Position numbers and translations under genes: made by a program. DNA of 64,000 bases. Source: Pseudomonas sp. GM78 (GTDB lineage Bacteria; Pseudomonadota; Gammaproteobacteria; Pseudomonadales; Pseudomonadaceae). The notes under the pieces were generated by a model. The model was not told the origin of the DNA. It made no database searches and worked only from the letters and a program-made list of their open reading frames with translations. The stretch is from the NCBI RefSeq assembly GCF_000282475.1, contig NZ_AKJF01000069.1, forward strand, positions 50,661 through 114,660. The letters are read 5' to 3'. Each line of letters starts with the position of its first letter. Within the stretch, counting starts at the first letter, position 1. This document shows, one piece after another, positions 57,437 through 64,000 of this stretch.

Positions 57437-57516
57437 TCAAAAGATCGCAGCCTGCGGCAGCTCCTACATGGGATCGTATTCCACTGTAGGAGCTGCCGCA
57501 GGCTGCGATCTTTTGA
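57437..57516. repeat. Paired REP-like element, GCTGCCGCAGGC family
   Basis: Inverted copies TCAAAAGATCGCAGCCTGCG and complement lie around a centre of about 20 bases, between convergent oxidoreductase and opgD. Confidence 0.85.
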
Positions 57517-57523
57517 CTTTCCG

Positions 57524-59149
57524 TCAGGTGTACTTGCGCTTGTCCGGCGCCGGCGGGAAGTACTGGTACAGCCAGGTTTCACTCAGTGTGCGGTCATTGG
57601 TGCGGATGAACAGGCGCAGCTCTACCGGCTCGACACTGTCGTTGGTCGGGTACCAGTCAAAGATGATGCGGTAGCCCTTGATGTCATCGAGCACCAGCAC
57701 GTTGAAATCCTTCACCTGGCCATTTGAACAGGTGACCACCGGTTCGATACCGGTACCCTGCGGCAGGCGATCCAGGCCGCCGCCGTTGAAGTCCACGGCG
57801 AAGCGACGGGCCCAGACTTGCGGGTAATGCTCGCCCGGTGCCCAGCCTTCTGTGAAACCGCCCATACCCGAACGAGTCGCGTTGACCCGTGCCAGCGGCG
57901 TGCCGACGGGCGGCAGGGCGCTCCAGTAGAGTTTGTAGCCGTAGTTCAGCGAGTCGCCGGCCGCGACCGGTTTTTTCGGGGTCCAGAAGGCAACGATGTT
58001 GTCGAGGGTCTCGCCGGTGGTAGGAATTTCCAGCAGGTCGATAGAGCCTTCGCCCCACGGGGTCGTCGGTTCCACCCACAGGCTGGGGCGTCGGCTGTAC
58101 CAGTCGACGGTGTCCTGGTAGTTGGCGAACTCGTGATCGGTCTGCACCAGGCCGAAACCTTTCGGGTCCTTGTCGGCGAAGGCGTTGAACTGCAGGGTGG
58201 CCGGGTTGTTCAGCGGGCGGCAGATCCATTCGCCGTTGCCACGCCACATCGCCAGGCGATCGGAGTCGTGGATCTGCGGGTGAATGGTGTCGCACATGCG
58301 GCGCTCGTGGGTGCCGCAGCTGAACATGCTGGTCATCGGCGCGATGCCCAGTTGTTCGATGGCGGTGCGCGCGTTGACATGGGCGTCGACCTCCATGACC
58401 ACGCGCTCGGCCTGGCAATCGATGTCAAAACGGTAGGCGCCGGTGGCACTCGGCGAGTCGAGCAAGGCGTAGACCACGAAGCGGGTGCTGTCCTTGTCGG
58501 GCGTTTCGAACCAGAACTTGGTGAAGTCGGGGAATTCTTCGCGCTTCTTCGCATAGGTGTCGATCGCCAGCCCGCGGGCCGACAAGCCGTACTGGCCGGT
58601 GGCATCTACCGCGCGGAAGTAGCTGGCGCCGAGGAACGACACCACGTCGTGTTTGTCCAGTTCCGGCGCCTTGAACAGCTTGAACCCGGAAAAGCCCAGG
58701 TCGCCCTTGAGCTGCTGGGTGTCGACGGAGGTATTTTCATAGTTGAACAACGAAGGGCGGAAATGCACTTCGCGGGCCATGTGGGTCTTGGGATCGACGC
58801 TGTACATGCGCACCGGCTGGCGGAACCCCATGCCGACATGGAAAAACTGCACATCCAGCTGACCATTCAAGTCATTCCACAACGAATGTTTGCCGTCATA
58901 GCGGATCGCGTTGAAATTCTGCGGGGTCATGGTCGCCAGGGTGGGCGGCAGCACCTGCTTGGTATCCTGATAGCTCTTGCTGGCCAGTTGCTTGGCCTGG
59001 GTCTTCAGTGCGTCGAAGTCGAACGCCTGAGCCTCGCCATCCGCCGTGCCATTGCTTGCCCAGGCTCGGGCAGCGAGCAGGCCGGTGGCCGACAAACCGG
59101 TGTAGGCCGCGATGGCCATGGAGGCCTTGAGCAAATTCCTGCGATGCAT
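57524..59149 (-). CDS. opgD: Glucan biosynthesis protein OpgD (MdoD), Tat-exported
   Basis: This periplasmic protein shapes osmoregulated periplasmic glucans after synthesis. The 541-residue protein begins [13 protein letters not shown], a twin-arginine signal, and continues with the MdoG/OpgG fold ([48 protein letters not shown]). The start is at the Tat motif; the longer frame upstream has no signal. opgGH are not in this window. It stands alone, upstream of a region without genes. Confidence 0.93.
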   Translation of the reverse strand: MHRRNLLKASMAIAAYTGLSATGLLAARAWASNGTADGEAQAFDFDALKTQAKQLASKSYQDTKQVLPPTLATMTPQNFNAIRYDGKHSLWNDLNGQLDVQFFHVGMGFRQPVRMYSVDPKTHMAREVHFRPSLFNYENTSVDTQQLKGDLGFSGFKLFKAPELDKHDVVSFLGASYFRAVDATGQYGLSARGLAIDTYAKKREEFPDFTKFWFETPDKDSTRFVVYALLDSPSATGAYRFDIDCQAERVVMEVDAHVNARTAIEQLGIAPMTSMFSCGTHERRMCDTIHPQIHDSDRLAMWRGNGEWICRPLNNPATLQFNAFADKDPKGFGLVQTDHEFANYQDTVDWYSRRPSLWVEPTTPWGEGSIDLLEIPTTGETLDNIVAFWTPKKPVAAGDSLNYGYKLYWSALPPVGTPLARVNATRSGMGGFTEGWAPGEHYPQVWARRFAVDFNGGGLDRLPQGTGIEPVVTCSNGQVKDFNVLVLDDIKGYRIIFDWYPTNDSVEPVELRLFIRTNDRTLSETWLYQYFPPAPDKRKYT

Positions 59150-59563
59150 AAATTCAACCTGTCGTGAACGATCCCGCGCCGGCCCTGGCACTGCTGGATC
59201 AAAAATATCGGTTCGGACATGCCTTCGGCCAAACGCAACTGCCTTTTAAACAGATAACGAATAGCTTAAACCGTTCGGTTGCGCAGAAAAAATGATTGAT
59301 GGCGTGACGATGGCGCGGCAATGAAACAAGAGATGTCGGTTAACGTTTCCGACAGCGAGTTCTGATTTATAGGGCATTTCTGCTTTTTTCGACTAATTAC
59401 TCTAAAAAGTACTTTTCAGCGCCCGGATAGTTTCTATTCTATGGGCATGACCGGTTTCTGCCCTTCGGGCCGGTGGCTTCAGTGGGCACAGGGTGGCTGC
59501 TGAAAAAGGGGTAGGGCGATGCGGTTTCTGAAGTTTTCTTTGACGTAGAGAAGGACATCGTCC
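59150..59563. other. Intergenic region upstream of opgD, no gene seen
   Basis: About 414 bases, AT-richer in the middle (59270-59450). I find no convincing ORF. A small hairpin GCCC-TTCG-GGC is visible near 59461-59470. The right end holds the RBS (GAGAAGGA) of the small gene at 59564. It may contain promoters for opgD and that gene. Confidence 0.5.
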
Positions 59564-59749
59564 ATGTCGAAAGTACAAGGCATCACCGAAATCCTGGGAA
59601 TCTTTGCGTGCCTATCTACTGGCCGGCGAAGACGTCGGCTCAATAGCGAGGAGATGAAGCTGGTGGAGCGCTATCGGGAATTGTCGGAGAGTGACCGCAT
59701 TGCGATGCGTTATCTGGTGGATGCGATGCGCAGTGTTTCGCGGTTTTGA
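59564..59749 (+). CDS. Small hypothetical protein, 61 residues
   Basis: The product is basic in the middle (GRRRRRLNSEE) and helical at the end (MKLVERYRELSESDRIAMRYLVDAM). The C-terminal part recalls the tail of some phage-type or XRE-like regulators, but there is no visible DNA-binding helix-turn-helix. GAGAAGGA lies nine bases before the ATG. It stands next to the ParE/RHH toxin-antitoxin pair on the opposite strand. The function is unknown. Confidence 0.5.
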   Translation: MSKVQGITEILGIFACLSTGRRRRRLNSEEMKLVERYRELSESDRIAMRYLVDAMRSVSRF

Positions 59750-59801
59750 AGAAATGGAACATTCAGTCGCGGCAATCCTGTCGCGGCTGGACGTTCTCCC
59801 C

Positions 59802-60092
59802 TTACCAATCCTGAGAACGTTCCGAACGCTGATGCAGCACCCTCAACACCTGTATATGGCCATTGGCAAATCGATACGGGGCAATGAAGGGATAGCGGCC
59901 AAGTACCAACTCTCGTACATCGGGCATGACAGAAGGCCTGCCTGAGCCGGGAAACTGTTCCAACTGCCGGAAACATTGCAGCATGGTGGAAATGATTTCG
60001 ATGGCAGTACTCGCGCCTACGACCTCTCGGTAATGTTCATGGATGGCATCCAGGTCGCTTTCAGCTTTCTCAGTCAGTACTACGCTCGGCAC
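59802..60092 (-). CDS. ParE/RelE family toxin
   Basis: This 96-residue type II toxin has the ParE-like N-terminus (VVLTEKAESDLDAIHEHYRE) and the core (FPGSGRPSVMPDVRELVLGRYPFIAPYRF) with a C-terminal IQVLRVLHQRSE. ParE proteins inhibit gyrase, whereas RelE proteins cut mRNA; the sequence favours ParE-like. The GTG start overlaps the antitoxin stop by 23 bases, the usual antitoxin-first order. Confidence 0.85.
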   Translation of the reverse strand: MPSVVLTEKAESDLDAIHEHYREVVGASTAIEIISTMLQCFRQLEQFPGSGRPSVMPDVRELVLGRYPFIAPYRFANGHIQVLRVLHQRSERSQDW

Positions 60093-60318
60093 GTTTTTCC
60101 CACTTAGCCTTCACGGCGTCCAGATCGGTCAGTTTTCCAGCATCGGCATCGGCTATGCCGTCGCTTATGGCTTGCAGATGCCATGACTCGGCTTCCACGT
60201 ATCGAACCAATGCACGCTTGAGATGGTACTGACGGTCGCGGTCGGTGGCAGCCGCTAGCTGATCCAGCTGTTGAGCCAGAAGTTCTTCGACACGGAACGA
60301 TAAAACGGGCGAGGCCAT
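60070..60318 (-). CDS. Ribbon-helix-helix antitoxin (CopG/ParD-like)
   Basis: This 82-residue antitoxin has an N-terminal RHH pattern (VLSFRVEELLAQQLDQLAAATDRDRQYHLKRAL) that would dimerise and bind its operator, and a C-terminal acidic helix that would wrap the toxin. AGGAG lies seven bases before the ATG. Repeated GTAAAC-type half sites (about 60338-60360) just upstream could be the autoregulatory operator. Confidence 0.85.
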   Translation of the reverse strand: MASPVLSFRVEELLAQQLDQLAAATDRDRQYHLKRALVRYVEAESWHLQAISDGIADADAGKLTDLDAVKAKWEKRAERSTD

Positions 60319-60336
60319 AGTGGCTCTCCTAAAGAT

Positions 60337-60360
60337 GTATACGTTGTAAACGACGTAAAC
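60337..60360. promoter_or_regulatory. Possible antitoxin operator
   Basis: GTATAC, TGTAAAC and CGTAAAC repeats lie directly upstream of the antitoxin RBS. Such spaced half sites suit an RHH repressor; inferred from position only. Confidence 0.4.
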
Positions 60361-60392
60361 ACCCTAGGCCTTGCTGCGACTATCGTCAACCA

Positions 60393-60410
60393 CTACCACG
60401 TGCGTGGTAG
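60393..60410. promoter_or_regulatory. Perfect 8-bp inverted repeat
   Basis: CTACCACG and CGTGGTAG are separated by TG. It lies between the antitoxin promoter region and the permease gene terminator. It could be an operator or a small stem-loop; no regulator was recognised. Confidence 0.35.
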
Positions 60411-60484
60411 GGAAACTCTAGCTGGGGATGCATCCGCGGGACGCCAGGAACTGTTTCGAAATGCTTGCCTGCTGAAAGCGTTTG

Positions 60485-60516
60485 GTTGCCCCGATGCCTA
60501 CTGGCACCGGGGCAAC
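60485..60516 (-). terminator. Hairpin downstream of the APC permease gene
   Basis: The stem GTTGCCCCG/CGGGGCAAC with an inner GCC/GGC pair lies just past the permease stop. The T tract after it is weak. Confidence 0.55.
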
Positions 60517-60521
60517 TTCCA

Positions 60522-62006
60522 TTACCGACTAACCTTCCACGCATCCCCCGCAGGCGCCGTGCCGTGGTCATACGGCTTGGCGATCCACATGTAGAGCAAC
60601 CCCAAGCCAATGACAATCGCAGTGCTCAGCACCATGGCGTAGTTGATGTACCACGCTGCATCTGGTGTCCGTGGCCAGGCCATGTTGATGATTGCGCCGA
60701 CGCCGTAGACCAGCGCGCCGATGTTCACTGCCCAGCCCCAGGCGCCGAGGGTGAATTTGCCGCTGGGTTTCCAGCCTTTGAGGCGGGCGTACAGCGCAGC
60801 GAGCACGATCATCTGGAAGGCCAGGTAGATACCGATGGCGGCGAAGCTGACGATGGTGGCGACCGCATCCTGCAGGAAGAAGCCGAGGATGATGATCAAC
60901 GCCGGTAGGACGCCGGACACGAACAGTGCCGCAACCGGAATCTGGGTTGTCGGAGAAATCTTCTTCAGCAGTCGGCTGCCGATGACCATTTCATCCCGGG
61001 CGTAGGAGTACAGCAGGCGACTCGCCGCCGCTTGCAGGCTGATGACGCAGGAGATGAAGGAAATCATCACCACGCCCATCACCATCTTCGAGCCCACCGG
61101 GCCGAAGGCGTTGTTGAGGATGGTGCCGACCGGATCCTTGTCGGTTCCATCGATCACCGCTTGCATGTCCGGCACGGCGAGGATCAGCGCCAGGCAGGCG
61201 AACATCGCCGCAACGCCGCCGATGTAGATGGTCATGCGCATGGCCACTGGAATTTTCTTGCTCGGGTTCGGGGTTTCTTCGGCCACGTCGCCGCAGGCCT
61301 CGAAGCCGTAATACAGGAACATCCCCGCCAGCGAGGCGGTGAGGAAGGCCGGCAGGTACGAGCCGTTGACGCTGATGTCGAAGGTGTTGAACAGCACGCT
61401 GATTGATTGGTGACGCTCGAAGATCAGCAAGTACACGCCGACGATCACCGCCCCCACCAGTTCGCAGAGGAAGCCGAACATGGCGATGCGCGCCAGCACC
61501 TTGGTGCCGCTGAGGTTGACCAGGGTGGCGAACAGCGTCAGCACCAGGGCGATGACGATGTTGGTGTTGTTGCTCGGTTCAAAACCGAGCATGGCGGCCA
61601 GGTACGGGCCGGCGCCGACGGCTACGGCGGCGATGGTCACGCACAGGGCAATGGAGTAGATCCAGCCGACCATCCACGCCCAGCGCTTGCCAACCAGGCG
61701 ACGCGCCCACGGGTACACGCCACCGGAAATCGGGAACTGCGAAACCACTTCACCAAAGATCAGGCACACCAGCAACTGGCCACAACCGACCAGCAGGTAG
61801 GCCCAGAACATTGGCGGCCCGCCAGCAGCGAGGCACAGGCCGAAGAGGGTATAAACCCCTACGACCGGCGAGAGATAAGTGAAGCCCAGGGCGAAGTTTT
61901 CCCACAGGCTCATGCTGCGATTGAAGTTGGAGGTGTAGCCCAGTTTTCGCAGTTGCTCGGCGTCGCTGTCGACGACGGCGGTAGTGAGATCGGGTGATGC
62001 AGTCAT
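60522..62006 (-). CDS. APC family amino acid/polyamine permease
   Basis: This 494-residue transporter has twelve predicted membrane helices. The N-terminal stretch SMSLWENFALGFTYLSPVVGVYTLFG and GGVYPWARRLVGKRWAW are typical of GABA/ethanolamine/polyamine-type APC members. The substrate is inferred as GABA or putrescine from the neighbouring gamma-aminobutyraldehyde dehydrogenase. The start MTASPDLTT has GGAG upstream; the longer frame passes through a REPIN and is not coding. Confidence 0.85.
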   Translation of the reverse strand: MTASPDLTTAVVDSDAEQLRKLGYTSNFNRSMSLWENFALGFTYLSPVVGVYTLFGLCLAAGGPPMFWAYLLVGCGQLLVCLIFGEVVSQFPISGGVYPWARRLVGKRWAWMVGWIYSIALCVTIAAVAVGAGPYLAAMLGFEPSNNTNIVIALVLTLFATLVNLSGTKVLARIAMFGFLCELVGAVIVGVYLLIFERHQSISVLFNTFDISVNGSYLPAFLTASLAGMFLYYGFEACGDVAEETPNPSKKIPVAMRMTIYIGGVAAMFACLALILAVPDMQAVIDGTDKDPVGTILNNAFGPVGSKMVMGVVMISFISCVISLQAAASRLLYSYARDEMVIGSRLLKKISPTTQIPVAALFVSGVLPALIIILGFFLQDAVATIVSFAAIGIYLAFQMIVLAALYARLKGWKPSGKFTLGAWGWAVNIGALVYGVGAIINMAWPRTPDAAWYINYAMVLSTAIVIGLGLLYMWIAKPYDHGTAPAGDAWKVSR

Positions 62007-62147
62007 GTGTGTTTCTCCGGAAAATCGGCAGATTTCGGATGCCCGATGCCGTGGCGGAGCCTGGAGGCGCCGCCCGGATCGGTGGTTATTGTTGTGTTTG
62101 AAACCTGGTGGTGCGTAATGCCGGTTCGACCTTGAACCGAGGTGACG

Positions 62148-62240
62148 CCATCGCGGGCAAGCCATGCTCCTACAGGTTTTGTAGCGCCCCCCGGTGATGT
62201 GAACGACACAAAACCTGTAGGAGCAAAGCTTGCTCGCGAA
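62148..62240. repeat. REPIN (paired REP) element, diverged
   Basis: Arms CATCGCGGGCAAGCCATGCTC and a diverged complement (GAGCAAAGCTTGCTCGCG) flank a spacer that itself holds ACAGGTTTTGTAG/ACAAAACCTGT. It lies between the dehydrogenase and permease genes. Confidence 0.75.
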
Positions 62241-62244
62241 GCTT

Positions 62245-63669
62245 TTAATGCTTGAACATCACATGCCGCACAACGGTGTAATCCTCCAGCCCATACATCG
62301 ACATGTCCTTGCCATACCCCGACAGCTTCTGCCCGCCATGGGGCATTTCGCTGACCAGCATGAAGTGCGTGTTCACCCAGGTGCAGCCGTACTGCAACCG
62401 CGCCGACAGGCGATGGGCGCGGCCGACGTCGGCGGTCCACACCGAGGACGCCAGGCCGTAGTCGGAATCGTTGGCCCAGCCCAGTACCTGCGCTTCATCG
62501 CTGAATTTGGTCACGGACACTACCGGCCCGAACACTTCGCGACGCACGATCTCGTCGTCCTGCTGCGCATCGGCCAGCACGGTCGGTTCGAAGAAGAAAC
62601 CATTGCCTTCGACAGCCTTGCCGCCGGTGACCAGGCGAATGTGCGGCTGCGCCACGGCGCGCTCGACGAAGCCAGCGACGCGGTCGCGGTGTTGCGCGGT
62701 GATCAATGGGCCGAGTTCGGTCGATGGATCGTCCTGCAAGCCGTACTTGATGCTGCTGACCGCTGCACCGAGCTTCTCCACGAACTTGTCGTAGATGCCG
62801 GCCTGGGCATAGATGCGGCAAGCGGCGGTGCAGTCCTGGCCGGCGTTGTAGAAACCGAAGGTGCGGATGCCCTCGACGGCGGCGTCGATGTCGGCGTCGT
62901 CGAAGATGATCACCGGGGCCTTGCCGCCCAGTTCCATGTGCATGCGCTTGACGCTGTCGGCGGTGCTGGAAATGATGTTCGAGCCGGTGGCGATCGAACC
63001 GGTCAGCGACACCATGCGCACTTTCGGGTGGGTCACCAGCGGGCTGCCGACGGTAGGACCACGGCCAAACACCAGGTTGAGCACGCCAGCCGGGAAAATC
63101 TCCGACGCCAGTTCGGCCAGGCGCAACGCGGTCAACGGGGTTTGTTCCGACGGCTTGAGCACCACGGTATTGCCGGCGGCCAGGGCCGGGGCGATTTTCC
63201 AGGCGACCATCATCAGCGGGTAGTTCCACGGCGCGATGGAGGCGATCACGCCGACCGGGTCGCGGCGGATCATCGAGGTGTGGCCGGGCAGGTATTCGCC
63301 ACCGGCCGAGCCGCTCATGCAGCGGCTGGCACCGGCGAAGAAGCGAAACACGTCGGCAATTGCCGGGATCTCGTCGTTGAGCGCGGCGCTGTAGGGCTTG
63401 CCGCAGTTGTCCGATTCCAGCTTGGCCAGCTCTTCGCCGTGGGCTTCGATGGCGTCGGCGAGTTTGAGCAGCAGCAGCGAGCGCTCTTTCGGTGGCGTGT
63501 GCGACCAGCTGTCGAATGCGGCATCGGCGGCGCGCACGGCGGCATCGACCTGGGCTTCGCTGGCTTCGTTGATTTCCACCAGCACACTGCCCAGCGCGGG
63601 GTTGAACACCGGTTGGGCGGGGCCTTCGCCGGTGAGCAGTTGGCCGTTGATCAGGAGTTGGGTTTGCAT
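62245..63669 (-). CDS. patD: Gamma-aminobutyraldehyde dehydrogenase
   Basis: This NAD-dependent aldehyde dehydrogenase oxidises 4-aminobutyraldehyde to GABA in putrescine degradation. At 474 residues it matches E. coli PatD (YdcW). Motifs visible are APWNYPLMM, the catalytic Glu in MELGGKAP, and the nucleophilic Cys in [13 protein letters not shown] at about residue 280. The neighbours, a partial ABC permease of polyamine type upstream and an APC permease downstream, fit uptake and oxidation of putrescine. Confidence 0.93.
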   Translation of the reverse strand: MQTQLLINGQLLTGEGPAQPVFNPALGSVLVEINEASEAQVDAAVRAADAAFDSWSHTPPKERSLLLLKLADAIEAHGEELAKLESDNCGKPYSAALNDEIPAIADVFRFFAGASRCMSGSAGGEYLPGHTSMIRRDPVGVIASIAPWNYPLMMVAWKIAPALAAGNTVVLKPSEQTPLTALRLAELASEIFPAGVLNLVFGRGPTVGSPLVTHPKVRMVSLTGSIATGSNIISSTADSVKRMHMELGGKAPVIIFDDADIDAAVEGIRTFGFYNAGQDCTAACRIYAQAGIYDKFVEKLGAAVSSIKYGLQDDPSTELGPLITAQHRDRVAGFVERAVAQPHIRLVTGGKAVEGNGFFFEPTVLADAQQDDEIVRREVFGPVVSVTKFSDEAQVLGWANDSDYGLASSVWTADVGRAHRLSARLQYGCTWVNTHFMLVSEMPHGGQKLSGYGKDMSMYGLEDYTVVRHVMFKH

Positions 63670-63716
63670 GGCTTTGTCCTCTTCGAAGCTAATTATTTTT
63701 ATCTGTAGAAACCGGA

Positions 63717-63814
63717 CCCTGTGGGAGCGAGCCTGCTCGCGATGGCAGTGTGTCAGCCACCATCCATGCTGGATGTGATGGCCTCATCGCGAGCAGGCTC
63801 GCTCCTACAGGGGG
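63717..63814. repeat. REPIN (paired REP) element
   Basis: Inverted cores CCTGTGGGAGCGAGCCTGCT and complement flank about 45 bases, between patD and the ABC permease gene. Confidence 0.85.
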
Positions 63815-63835
63815 TAGTTGTTGTCTGTTCTTGAT

Positions 63836-64000
63836 TTATTTCCCGCCGCTACCGGCCACGCTCTCACCACCCCGCGTCAGGTAATAAGCGCCGAGGATCG
63901 GCAGCATGGTCACGATCATCACCAGCATCGCCACGACGTTGGTCACCGGCACGTCCCGTGGTCGGCTCAGCTGGTTGAGCAGCCACAACGGCAGGGGGGG
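63836..64000 (-). CDS. ABC transporter permease, C-terminal part (PotI/YdcV type)
   Basis: This is the last 54 residues of a permease running off the window. They include the tail [20 protein letters not shown] and a final membrane helix ([20 protein letters not shown]). The sequence resembles spermidine/putrescine permeases of the PotI/YdcV group. With patD downstream it suggests a polyamine uptake operon whose other parts lie beyond the window. Confidence 0.75.
   Translation of the reverse strand, partial: PPLPLWLLNQLSRPRDVPVTNVVAMLVMIVTMLPILGAYYLTRGGESVAGSGGK

Overview
The window is a stretch of chromosome from a Pseudomonas of the P. fluorescens complex. The evidence is the gene order (rlmN-pilF-rodZ-ispG-hisS-yfgM-bamB-der; guaB-guaA; rpsP-rimM-trmD-rplS; xerD-dsbC-hom-thrC-recJ), the high-GC codon use, and many REP/REPIN repeats of the types with cores GTGGGAGCGGGCTTGCCCG and GTAGGAGCTGCCGCAGG. 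No tRNA, rRNA, CRISPR array, prophage or insertion sequence was seen. All functional calls come from reading the sequence and recalled family motifs; no database search was run.

Layout. 1-8152 (+): the 3' end of rlmN, then pilF, rodZ, ispG, hisS, yfgM, bamB and der, a conserved housekeeping run joining tRNA/rRNA modification, pilus assembly, cell shape, isoprenoids, outer-membrane assembly and ribosome maturation. 8377-10304 (+): a methionine aminotransferase and an omega-amidase that overlap and probably act together in transamination. 10508-12187 (-): leuA, preceded by a candidate leader peptide and attenuator. 12582-16838: a small unknown gene, an M23 peptidase, xseA, a TSUP permease and a zinc-ribbon protein. 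17057-20203 (+): guaB and guaA, GMP synthesis. 20275-23337 (-): a 1020-residue dermonecrotic-toxin-like protein, the main accessory gene. 23544-25417 (+): a CumA-type multicopper oxidase coupled to tadA. 25542-28440 (-): cmoB, cmoA, a YhhN-like membrane protein and a chagasin-like lipoprotein. 28598-33746: an AT-rich unknown gene, a second-type Lon protease, an L,D-transpeptidase and a divergent Nudix pair. 33802-36413 (+): gamma-carbonic anhydrase, DUF1289, a VUT-type transporter and purT. 36528-40157 (-): an MHS-type MFS transporter, a CorC-like protein and ypjD. 40353-43924 (+): ffh and the rpsP-rimM-trmD-rplS operon. 43987-51249: a cation/proton antiporter (-), then xerD, dsbC, hom, thrC and a DUF3509-like gene (+), followed by a candidate structured RNA. 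51419-53561 (-): a periplasmic binding protein and a CoA transferase. 53709-57420 (+): yaeQ, recJ and an old-yellow-enzyme reductase. 57524-59149 (-): opgD. 59564-60318: a small unknown ORF and a ParE/RHH toxin-antitoxin pair. 60522-64000 (-): an APC permease, gamma-aminobutyraldehyde dehydrogenase and the end of a polyamine-type ABC permease, which look like a putrescine/GABA uptake and oxidation locus.

Most of the window is core genome. The points that stand out are the large toxin-like protein whose C-terminal enzyme-like domain seems to have lost the usual catalytic residues; the leader upstream of leuA; a multi-hairpin RNA candidate after thrC/DUF3509; four consecutive hairpins between bamB and der; and fourteen paired REP elements, one forming a near-perfect 94-bp palindrome and two supplying the stop codon of a neighbouring gene.
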